A stretch of DNA of 64,000 nucleotides, from assembly GCA_964501335.1 (NCBI GenBank), contig CAZCTC010000035.1, positions 13,765-77,764 on the forward strand. The letters are read 5' to 3'. Below are positions 25,789 through 33,520 of this stretch, one piece after another. Source of the DNA: CAZCTC01 sp964501335 (lineage in GTDB: Bacteria > Chloroflexota > Anaerolineae > B4-G1 > SLSP01). The translations under genes were made by a program, and so were the position numbers. The notes under the pieces were generated by a model that worked only from the letters and a program-made list of their open reading frames with translations, made no database searches and was not told the origin of the DNA. Positions within the stretch are counted from its first letter, which is position 1. Each line of letters opens with the position of its first letter.

Positions 25789-26790
25789 TTACATTTGCAA
25801 TACCATCCGATAGCGCGCCTCATGGTGGCGCACTTTGTCTAAAGCCACATTCACCTCAGTGATCGGTACCACTTCCGTCTCCGCCTGGATGTTGTGTTGT
25901 GCCGCCAGCTCCAACATTTCACGCAGGGTAGCACGGCTGCCGATCAAACTGCCGCTGAGACTTTTTTGCCCGGCAATGAGCAGGCCGGCCGGAACATCCA
26001 GGCTGCCGGCCAGGCTGCCCACAAAGTGAAGGCGTCCATTAGGCCGGAGCAAATTAACATAAGTGGACCAATCCAACCGCGCCGTAACGGTGGAGAGCAG
26101 TAAATCAAAGGTATTGTGTGTACTTTCCAGTCGGGTAGGTTCCTGGTTATGGATGAAATGGTGCGCCCCGAAGCGCCGGGCGTCGGCTTCTTTGTCGGGC
26201 GAAGTGGAGAAAGCCGTGACTTCGTAGCCCAGGGCGCGGGCAAATTGCAAGGCGATGTGTCCCAGACCGCCGATGCCCAATACTCCCACGTGCTGACCAG
26301 GACGGAGGGCCGCTGCTTGCAATGCTGCGTAGACGGTGACACCGGCGCAAAGCAACGGGGCGGCTGTTTCAGAGGCGAGAGCGGCCGGGAGGGGAAAAAC
26401 AAAGCGACTATCCACGCGGATGAAATCGGCGTAGCCTCCGGGGCGACCCCGGCAGGTGAGTTCCTTGCGCTCACAGAGGTTTTCCTGCCCGCTCAGGCAC
26501 CTTTCACATTCCATGCAACTGCCCGATTGGTAGCCAACGCCCACTCGTTGTCTCAGCGTAAGCTGTGTCACAGCGGTACCCACGGCGCTAATGACGCCCA
26601 CGATTTCGTGGCCGGGAATGAGTGGATAGCTGGAATTGCCCCAATCGTTATCCAGATAGTGCAAATCGGTGTGACACATCCCGCAATGGCTGATGTGAAT
26701 TTCTACTTCCTGGGCGCCCAACGGCGCCGGTTCATACATAAACGGCTCCAGGCGGCCCCGGGCCGCGTGGGCGGCAAAAGCGCGAATCAT
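25789..26790 (-). CDS. zinc-dependent alcohol dehydrogenase (cinnamyl/YahK type)
   Basis: Medium-chain NAD(P)-dependent alcohol/aldehyde reductase. The catalytic zinc site is CGMCHTDLHYLDNDW with the later GHEIVGVISAVG histidine; the structural zinc cysteines lie in GSCMECERCLSGQENLCER. The Rossmann motif is GVLGIGGLGHIALQFARALG, and STSPDKEADARRFGAHHFI supports NADP use. 333 residues. The start is ATG 26790 with AAGGAGCC upstream. It lies at the far end of a minus-strand row diverging from an HxlR regulator, a setting common for aldehyde/quinone defence. Confidence 0.93.
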   Translation of the reverse strand: MIRAFAAHAARGRLEPFMYEPAPLGAQEVEIHISHCGMCHTDLHYLDNDWGNSSYPLIPGHEIVGVISAVGTAVTQLTLRQRVGVGYQSGSCMECERCLSGQENLCERKELTCRGRPGGYADFIRVDSRFVFPLPAALASETAAPLLCAGVTVYAALQAAALRPGQHVGVLGIGGLGHIALQFARALGYEVTAFSTSPDKEADARRFGAHHFIHNQEPTRLESTHNTFDLLLSTVTARLDWSTYVNLLRPNGRLHFVGSLAGSLDVPAGLLIAGQKSLSGSLIGSRATLREMLELAAQHNIQAETEVVPITEVNVALDKVRHHEARYRMVLQM

Positions 26791-26915
26791 ATACAGGCTC
26801 CTTTGAAGATATTCAAGCAATTAACGCCAGGATGCCAAGCCAAAATTTTGACCGGGCGTCCTGGCGTTAAATTTTCAACCCACCGTTGGTAAGCGGTAGG
26901 ATGATGAGGACAGTT

Positions 26916-27491
26916 TCAAGACCGGGAGGCGATTGGCGCTGGCTGGAACCACCGCGCAAACAGGCACGTCAGCCAGGGCATGACCAGATAAGTCATCAGC
27001 AAGACCGTAAAGGGCAAAGTGAACAGGGTCGAAAGCCAGGGTGAAATGCCCTCGAACAAGGGTTGCCAGAGCAAACCCAGGCCGTTGATTAAGGGATACA
27101 TGGCGAGAGCCGTCACTGCCGCCATTTTCCAGCGCGGCGGTGGCAGGGTGGTTGCCCCAGGGGGCGTGAACCAAAACTCCAGACCGGTTACTTGCTGCAC
27201 TTGCGGTGCTGTTTTCTGAAAGGCCACCGACCGGGCTAACCATTCCCGGCGCACTGGCGATGCTTCCCAGGCTTTCAGGTGTGCATAGGTATCAAAGCGA
27301 AAAATGGTCACGTATTCCGGGTCGGCAGGATTGGTGGGTCGAATAACATTCAATCCCAGGTGACCGGGAAACTGATGCGCCGCCGCGGTAATGCCGCTCT
27401 GCCACGCTTCAAAATCGACTTCCTGTCCCGGCCGGATGCGCCAGGAAACGCTCACCGTCACCGGCCCTTCTGGAGTCTCGGCCAGGGTCAT
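26916..27491 (-). CDS. ABM-domain (antibiotic biosynthesis monooxygenase-like) protein with two TM helices
   Basis: Residues 1-105 match the ABM dimeric alpha/beta-barrel: VTVSVSWRIRPGQEVDFEAW, FPGHLGLNVIRP and EYVTIFRFDTYAHLKAWEAS. The end (about 120-180) holds two TM segments (AAVTALAMYPLINGLGLLW; LFTLPFTVLLMTYLVMPWL). This soluble-plus-membrane build is known in a subset of the family. The start overlaps the previous stop as ATGA. Its function is probably oxidative or stress related, but no catalytic residue confirms this. Confidence 0.88.
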   Translation of the reverse strand: MTLAETPEGPVTVSVSWRIRPGQEVDFEAWQSGITAAAHQFPGHLGLNVIRPTNPADPEYVTIFRFDTYAHLKAWEASPVRREWLARSVAFQKTAPQVQQVTGLEFWFTPPGATTLPPPRWKMAAVTALAMYPLINGLGLLWQPLFEGISPWLSTLFTLPFTVLLMTYLVMPWLTCLFARWFQPAPIASRS

Positions 27492-28003
27492 CGGCGCACT
27501 ACCGGATAAGCGTTCAACTGGACAGCGCGATTGAGCGTGAGATCGGGCGTCCGATCTCCAAACCAGAGCTGGTCGCCGTCCAGTTTCAGCAGATCATACT
27601 CCACCGGTGCGGCAGCAACCGAGGGAATGAACACAGCGCCGGTTTCACTTACGTCCTGCTCTACGTCTACCTGCCAGGCATCTGTGCCGGCGCGCACCTG
27701 ATTAAACAGCTCTATAAACATCGGCGCATAAGCGGTCATGTAGCGGGCGGTAAAGTGAAAATCGGCATAGCGGGCTTCGGGGATTACGAGAGCCGGCACG
27801 CCTAATTCATAGGTGCCTTCAACCCGTAAGGTGAACAATTTGAACGTCCCCGCTGCGTCACCATAAGCCGTAAAGCGAATCGCCCAGGCTTTTTCCGTCA
27901 GAATGAAATCGCGGAGGCCGTACATTACATTGCCGTCCGCAGTGGGGATAGTTTCTAACTGCGGGCTAACCCACCGACCGAGCAAATCTTTAGCTGTCAA
28001 CAT
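27488..28003 (-). CDS. APCDD1-like beta-rich protein, cytoplasmic paralogue
   Basis: 171 residues: GRWVSPQLE, YGLRDFILTEKAWAIRFTAYG, KLFTLRVEGTYELG and YMTAYAPMFIELFNQ. The order is typical of the APCDDC (APCDD1) domain, a calycin-like barrel, by memory of the family. No signal peptide. It overlaps the ABM gene by ATGA and is paralogous to the lipoprotein next to it. Confidence 0.7.
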   Translation of the reverse strand: MLTAKDLLGRWVSPQLETIPTADGNVMYGLRDFILTEKAWAIRFTAYGDAAGTFKLFTLRVEGTYELGVPALVIPEARYADFHFTARYMTAYAPMFIELFNQVRAGTDAWQVDVEQDVSETGAVFIPSVAAAPVEYDLLKLDGDQLWFGDRTPDLTLNRAVQLNAYPVVRR

Positions 28004-28141
28004 AGTTTCTTCTCCTTGACTTTAGTAATTAAAATGGATTTTCGTGATTAAAATAACTGGAGATTTAAAAATTTGAGGTAAGTTTTTCCAAAGGCTGCTC
28101 CGTGTGCTGGCAGCAGAGCCGCCTGGATTACCAGGCTACTT

Positions 28142-28765
28142 CTACTGACGTACAAACGAGTGCGCAGAGAGTTTTTCCGGGCGTGTAGTATCGCACATAT
28201 CGCCGGCACGGTCACCAAAGGTTAATTGATTGCCGTCCAACCGTACCAGATCATACTCGGCGGGGCAGGCCACGCTGGATGGAATAAAAGCACAGCCAGT
28301 TTGGGTTACTTCTTGCTCCACACCGATTTCCCAGGTTCCATTACCGCACTGACTATCGGTAAACAGTGTGATAAAATCGGGAACGAAGGCTGTCATGTAA
28401 CGACTGCTCACGATGAAATCACCGGCGCGGGTCTTATCTTGGTTAGCGATGGCAGCGCCCAGCTGGTAAGGCGATTCGCCTACCCGGTATTGAAACAATT
28501 TTACTGTTCCTTCCGGGTCGGCATACGCCGTGAAGGTATGCGTCCAGGTTTTATCAGTCAGGGTAAAATCCCAATGGCCATATAGCGGGGTTGCCCCTTC
28601 GACCAGTTCCGATTGAGGGCTGGCCCAGCGTCCGGTCAAATCCTTTTCCGTGAAGTTAACCGTGGGGGCAGCACAAGCTACCAACAGGCACAAAATACAC
28701 CAGCTCAAGCCGATTTTGACCCTGGTTGCATGGGGTAATATTTTGTCCAGTCCTAAAAGTTTCAT
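28142..28765 (-). CDS. APCDD1-like lipoprotein, exported paralogue
   Basis: 207 residues. The N-terminus has a lipoprotein signal (VKIGLSWCILCLLVAC, lipobox LVAC). The body aligns with the next gene: GRWASPQSEL, YGHWDFTLTDKTWTHTFTAYA, KLFQYRVGESPYQLG, YMTAFVPDFITLF. The C-terminal half has extra cysteines (QCGNG, GCAFIP, ACPAEYD, MCD) suited to disulfides outside the membrane. First gene of the minus-strand row facing the HxlR gene. Confidence 0.75.
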   Translation of the reverse strand: MKLLGLDKILPHATRVKIGLSWCILCLLVACAAPTVNFTEKDLTGRWASPQSELVEGATPLYGHWDFTLTDKTWTHTFTAYADPEGTVKLFQYRVGESPYQLGAAIANQDKTRAGDFIVSSRYMTAFVPDFITLFTDSQCGNGTWEIGVEQEVTQTGCAFIPSSVACPAEYDLVRLDGNQLTFGDRAGDMCDTTRPEKLSAHSFVRQ

Positions 28766-28826
28766 CGGTATCTCCTTTTTGTTTTTAAGCGCGGCTTGCG
28801 CTTTTCTGACATGTATGATACGTTTT

Positions 28827-28883
28827 TACTATCTTTGAATCAAGTATGCACTATTTAGTGGTGTAGTTACCAAAAAGATACTA
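28827..28883. promoter_or_regulatory. possible HxlR operator: spaced inverted repeat
   Basis: TACTATCTTT (28827-28836) and AAAGATACTA (28874-28883) form a near-perfect inverted repeat in the divergent spacer. HxlR-family regulators often bind TACT-rich inverted repeats, so both promoters could be controlled here. Inference from position and composition. Confidence 0.45.
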
Positions 28884-28898
28884 TTGAGAGGGGGCCCT

Positions 28899-29273
28899 AT
28901 GAGTAAATTTAATGCGGTAAGTTATTGCCCCATTGCCGCTACCCTGGGCGTTATTGGAGGAAAATGGAAGCCGCTGATTCTGTGGAATTTACGGACCGGG
29001 CTCCAACGGTTTGGGGATTTGCGGCGCATTATTCCGTATGTGACGCAGAAGATGTTGACGCAGCAGCTCCGTGAGTTGGAGGCTGATGGCTTGATTCACC
29101 GTAAGGTCTACGCCGAAGTACCGCCGCGTGTGGAGTATACCCTTACCGACTACGGGCGCACATTACTACCGGTATTAGAGCTGATCTTCCAGTGGGGCAC
29201 TGAGCATCGTGAGCAGCTTACCGACCCGTTGCTGCAACCGAGCCCGGCACAGCCCCCCGCCAGTCTTGAATAG
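28899..29273 (+). CDS. HxlR-family winged-helix regulator
   Basis: 124 residues: YCPIAATLGVIGGKWKPLIL near the N-terminus has the family's conserved cysteine and the GGKW motif; the wing and recognition region is FGDLRRIIPYVTQKMLTQQL and RVEYTLTDYGRTLLPVL. These regulators sense electrophiles, quinones or formaldehyde through the cysteine. The ATG at 28899 follows GAGAGGGGG. It diverges from a lipoprotein/ABM/alcohol dehydrogenase row, which it probably controls. Confidence 0.93.
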   Translation: MSKFNAVSYCPIAATLGVIGGKWKPLILWNLRTGLQRFGDLRRIIPYVTQKMLTQQLRELEADGLIHRKVYAEVPPRVEYTLTDYGRTLLPVLELIFQWGTEHREQLTDPLLQPSPAQPPASLE

Positions 29274-29687
29274 CTTTTAACCGGGGTTCCGCTTACTGGC
29301 AGCCTGTCGGAGTGAAAAAATAGCGCAACCGGGTAGGCTTTGATGTATGAGCGGAAATTTTATTCAACATGGAAAGGCTTTTTGGGGCCGCCCTTAGATC
29401 AGAATTCCAGGATGATAGTACCAGGGAACTATTGGAGTTGGAATGGAGGGGAGTATAATGAAGAAGAATAGAGTGTGTTGTCGTAAAAATCCTCAAAATA
29501 CTTTTTGGGCCTGATTAGATAATCCTTCCCACCCTGCTTTTCAATGAAGTCCCATCGCAATGGGGTGTTTCCTCGGGAAAGTGTCGGTCTGCTGATAAAA
29601 AATTTATTGCCATGTTCAAAAATTATAAACAGGGAGGAACGGCGGCCGTTTCCACTCCAATGAGTGGAAGCGTGGCCGCCATTTTTT
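29274..29687. other. intergenic region before the beta-helix subtilase
   Basis: No convincing gene; minus-strand ORFs here lack ribosome sites and family marks. It ends in a hairpin with a T tract just before the next start codon. Confidence 0.55.
29641..29687 (+). terminator. terminator-like hairpin directly before a start codon
   Basis: Arms GGCGGCCGTTTCCACTC (29641-29657) and GAGTGGAAGCGTGGCCGCC (29662-29680, with two unpaired bases), followed by ATTTTTT. It sits 1-7 bases before ATG 29688. It may terminate upstream reads or attenuate the subtilase gene. Confidence 0.65.
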
Positions 29688-32600
29688 ATGAACACTAAAC
29701 CGGAATTCAAGCGCATGGTTAGCGTTATAGTGCTGCTGGGGCTTCTGGTTGGATTGTGGGGGATTCAACCTGTTCCAGTGGTTCGGGCCGCTGAAGCAAC
29801 GGCCCCGGCGGTGCGGTTAATCGTCAAACTGGATCGGCTGGGGTCAGGTTCTTTGGGGGTGCCGTTGGCTTTTGAAATGTTGTTACGGCAACTGGGGATC
29901 ACTTCGATAGCTCCTTTATTTGAGGAGAGTGGAAATTCGACTCAGCAAATCCGGAACGAGGTGGGGTTAGCGCGGATTTATGTTTTAACATTGCCGTCGG
30001 AGCTTATTCCCGCGACCGTTATGCAGATTCTGTCGCAAAACATTATGGTCGATTATGTGGAGATGGATGCTTTCGGCACCGGAGCGGAGCTTCCCACCGA
30101 TCCGGAATTTGTTCAGCAGTGGGGATTGAACAACGATGGGCAAAATAGCGGGCGGGTTGATGCGGATGTGGATGCGCCCGAGGCCTGGGATATCACGCAT
30201 GGACTGACGACGACGGTCGTGGCGGTGATCGATACCGGTGTCGATCTGGATCATCCGGATCTGGTCGGGAAACTGGTCCCGGGTTATAACTATGTAAATC
30301 AGAACAACAATCCGCAGGACGATAACGGTCACGGCACCCATGTAGCGGGGATTATCGCTGCGGAAATGGGGAACGGGATCGGGGGAGCCGGGATTTGCCC
30401 GAATTGCAAGATTATGCCGTTGAAGGCGTTGGATCGGACCAATCAGGGGTATTACAGCGCCTGGAGCGCTTCGATTGTTTACGCCGTAGATCATGGCGCC
30501 AGCGTGATCAATATGAGCTTGGGCGGCGTGGCATATTCTCAAGTGTTATCCGATGCCGTGCGTTATGCTTATGCAGCGGGCGTGCCGATTGTTGCGGCGA
30601 TGATGAACGATGGGCAGAACCGGGTTTATTATCCGGCCGCCTTCCCGGAAGTGGTGGCGGTCGGTGCTACCGATAATCTGGATCAGCGAGCTTCTTTTTC
30701 CAATTACGGCAATCATATCGATCTGGTGGCTCCCGGGGCCAATATCTACAGCACGGTGTGGAACGACGGTTATGGGATGATGAACGGGACCTCGATGGCG
30801 ACGCCTTTGGTGGCGGGGACGATCGGTCTCCTGCGCTCGGTCTATCCGGGATATTCTATTGAGTCGTTGCGGGATATTTTGCAGCGGTCGGCCGACGATC
30901 AGGTCGGGGCGGTGGCTGAGGATGTGGCGGGATGGGATCCCTACTTCGGGTTTGGCCGGCTGAATGCGGCCCGGGCTTTGACTTATGCGCGTCCGGCGAC
31001 TTCGGTGACCATCAGCGGTCCGACTCAACCGTTGCTCTATGCGGATCAGATCTGGACGGCGACGTTGTTGCCGCCGACGGCGGCCCGTCCGATTACTTAT
31101 ACCTGGTACCTTTCCGGGAGTGCCCCGATTATCCGGGTGGGTGGGGTGAACGATCTTCAGACTTTCCGGTTTATGAAAGAAGGTCCGCAGGTCATTACGG
31201 TGACGGCGGCCAATGCGGCGGGACAGGTGACGGGCACCTATTCGGTGAATGTGATTCGACCGGCGGCGACGACGCCTTTGACGGTGTGCGTTTTCGGCTG
31301 TCTTTACCGTGATTTGCAGACTGCGGTCGATGCCGCCAGTGAAGGTGGGGTCATTAAGGTGGCCGGCGGTGTTTATACCAATGTCAATAACCGTGCCAAT
31401 CTGGCGCAGGTGGTCTATATCAGCAAGAGTGTGACTCTGCTCGGGGGATATGGCCCGGATTGGACCAATCCGAATCCGGCACTTTATCCGGTTGTGGTGA
31501 ATCCCGGACGAGCCGGACGGGGAATTACGGTCATGGGGCCGGTTACCGTGACCCTGGACGGGTTGACGTTGACGGGGGGAGATGCTTCCGGGTTGCAGAG
31601 CAATCTGGGGGGCGCGCTTTATGCAGAAAATGTTCGATTGGCGGTGCGGAACAGTCGCCTGATCAGCAACACCGCCCGCCAGGGCGGGGCCCTTTATACG
31701 AATAATTCTACCGGAACCGTGGAGAGCAATCTCTTTAACGATAACTATGCTTTATGGGGGGGCGGAATGTACCTGGAAATGAGCACTTTGCAGGTACAGA
31801 GCAATCAGGTGATCTCTAATGTAGCCGATTCGGACGGCGGCGGGATTTATCTGCGGCAGGGAACGATCCAGCTGACGGGCAATACGGTGGAGCAGAACCG
31901 GGCGGGCCAGAGCGGCGGCGGGATTTATGTTTATCTGACCGGCGCGCGGATTCAGGGGACTTTGCTGGATCGCAATCGGGCCGTTCAAGGCGGCGGGCTC
32001 TACCTCTGGCGCAGCGCCGCCCAACTTGGAGAAACCCGGTTTCTGTCCAATCAGGCCGAGCTGGGGGGCGGGGCTTATTTTGGGGAAAGCAACCCGATGT
32101 TGAGCAATACGCTGGCCGCGAGCAATCTGGCGACGACGGCCGGCAATGGTCTTTATTTGCGGGGATCGGCGGCGACGCTGACCCATACCACGTTGGTGAA
32201 TCATCAGCAGGGGGATGGGCGGGCATTGTATCTGACCAACAGCAGTGCGGCCACTCTGGTGAACAGTCTGATCGCCGGTAACGGTGTGGGGGTGGAGGTG
32301 GAAGCGACCAATTCGGTGACGCTGACGGCGACCTTGTGGGGAGCCGGAAGCTGGGCGAATGGGGCGGAGTGGGCCGGTGTCGGGACAATCCAGAGCGGGA
32401 CGTTGCAGTTGCGGGCCGATCCGGCTTTTGTCAATGGAGCGGCGGGAGATTATCATCTGGCGGAGGGTTCACCGGCTCGCGATGCCGGAGTTCCCGCCGG
32501 GGTGACGGTTGATCTGGAAGGGCGGAGCCGGCCGCAGGGTCCGGGGTACGATTTGGGCGCTTATGAGGCGACGGTGGCTTTGTTGCGGGATCTGGCCGTG

Positions 32601-33380
32601 AGTTTACGGGCCGATCCGTTTGTGGTTGTTGCAGGGGGACGGGTGACGTTGACGGTCGAGATGACCAATACGGGGCAGGCCGCCCTGCATGCCCGACCGG
32701 GGGTAATTTTGCCGGCCGGTTTGCAGGCGGTGGGAAGTGGATGGGATGAAGTTGTGATGACGCCGGGAGCCACATGGCAGGGGACGCTGGTGGTTGAGGC
32801 GGTGGCCGGGGCTGCCGGTCGATTGACCTCTACGGTAGCGGTCACGGCAGAAAACAGTCTTGTGCGGATGGCCTCCTGTCCGGTGCTGGTGGTAGAACAG
32901 GGCTGGATGCTCAGTCCCACGGCCGAGAATGTATTGGTGGTCAATCGTCCGGGTGGCGGGATTTTGACGATTACCGTTCCAGCCGGCGCGGTGGTTGAGC
33001 CGATGGCCCTGGTTTACACGACCCTGGATGAGGTTTCAAGTGTGCCGCAGGATCTGGTATGGACAGGGTATAGTTGGCGTTTGGATCTCTATCGTCGCGA
33101 TGGGACGATGGTGGGGAGCTTTGCATTGCCCGTCGAGATGGTTTTGGGGTATCAGATCGAGGATCTTGCCGGTCTGGAAGAGGGGATGCTGAGTTTGCAA
33201 CGGAGTGAGGCGTCCGGTTGGACCGAGGATGGAGTCGGTGTTTCTCTGCGGGATTTGAGTGAGCATCAGTTGGGTGTTTCGGTCAGCACGTTGGGGCGTT
33301 GGGCGCTTTTTGCTCCGGAGACTGCGGTTACGACCACTTATTATACCTATTTACCGATAGTGCAGCGGGCGATTCATTAG
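29688..33380 (+). CDS. secreted subtilase with parallel beta-helix and YLP C-terminal tail
   Basis: 1230 residues. The signal peptide has a basic n-region (MNTKPEFKR) and hydrophobic core to about 32. A fervidolysin-like propeptide (about 40-125) is followed by the S8 domain with D182 (VIDTGVD), H215 (NGHGTHVAG) and S369 (GTSMATPLVAG). A PKD-like domain (about 435-525) precedes beta-helix repeats (about 535-950: GGALYAENV, GGGIYLRQG, GGGLYLWRS). Residues near 930-955 (EGSPARDAGVPAG, YDLGAYE) are the usual end of such helices. The tail is TYLPIVQRAIH. No clear ribosome site; the hairpin at 29641 is immediately upstream. Probably processes or displays proteins at the cell surface. Confidence 0.92.
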   Translation: MNTKPEFKRMVSVIVLLGLLVGLWGIQPVPVVRAAEATAPAVRLIVKLDRLGSGSLGVPLAFEMLLRQLGITSIAPLFEESGNSTQQIRNEVGLARIYVLTLPSELIPATVMQILSQNIMVDYVEMDAFGTGAELPTDPEFVQQWGLNNDGQNSGRVDADVDAPEAWDITHGLTTTVVAVIDTGVDLDHPDLVGKLVPGYNYVNQNNNPQDDNGHGTHVAGIIAAEMGNGIGGAGICPNCKIMPLKALDRTNQGYYSAWSASIVYAVDHGASVINMSLGGVAYSQVLSDAVRYAYAAGVPIVAAMMNDGQNRVYYPAAFPEVVAVGATDNLDQRASFSNYGNHIDLVAPGANIYSTVWNDGYGMMNGTSMATPLVAGTIGLLRSVYPGYSIESLRDILQRSADDQVGAVAEDVAGWDPYFGFGRLNAARALTYARPATSVTISGPTQPLLYADQIWTATLLPPTAARPITYTWYLSGSAPIIRVGGVNDLQTFRFMKEGPQVITVTAANAAGQVTGTYSVNVIRPAATTPLTVCVFGCLYRDLQTAVDAASEGGVIKVAGGVYTNVNNRANLAQVVYISKSVTLLGGYGPDWTNPNPALYPVVVNPGRAGRGITVMGPVTVTLDGLTLTGGDASGLQSNLGGALYAENVRLAVRNSRLISNTARQGGALYTNNSTGTVESNLFNDNYALWGGGMYLEMSTLQVQSNQVISNVADSDGGGIYLRQGTIQLTGNTVEQNRAGQSGGGIYVYLTGARIQGTLLDRNRAVQGGGLYLWRSAAQLGETRFLSNQAELGGGAYFGESNPMLSNTLAASNLATTAGNGLYLRGSAATLTHTTLVNHQQGDGRALYLTNSSAATLVNSLIAGNGVGVEVEATNSVTLTATLWGAGSWANGAEWAGVGTIQSGTLQLRADPAFVNGAAGDYHLAEGSPARDAGVPAGVTVDLEGRSRPQGPGYDLGAYEATVALLRDLAVSLRADPFVVVAGGRVTLTVEMTNTGQAALHARPGVILPAGLQAVGSGWDEVVMTPGATWQGTLVVEAVAGAAGRLTSTVAVTAENSLVRMASCPVLVVEQGWMLSPTAENVLVVNRPGGGILTITVPAGAVVEPMALVYTTLDEVSSVPQDLVWTGYSWRLDLYRRDGTMVGSFALPVEMVLGYQIEDLAGLEEGMLSLQRSEASGWTEDGVGVSLRDLSEHQLGVSVSTLGRWALFAPETAVTTTYYTYLPIVQRAIH

Positions 33381-33396
33381 AAAAATGTTTGATTAT

Positions 33397-33429
33397 ATTT
33401 TCGCGCGCCCCGCCAGGGCGCGCGAAAAT
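33397..33429. repeat. hairpin-only family A palindrome
   Basis: Arms 33397-33410 and 33416-33429 (ATTTTCGCGCGCCC and complement) with loop CGCCA, 16 bases after the subtilase stop. Probably its terminator. Confidence 0.8.
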
Positions 33430-33520
33430 GTTTTGAAATTGTCGGTGCGGTTGCATTTGTGTTAAGAACGGGCATAATTGGGGTACTCTGAAATCTGTGC
33501 CGACAGGTGGGGCGACAAAG

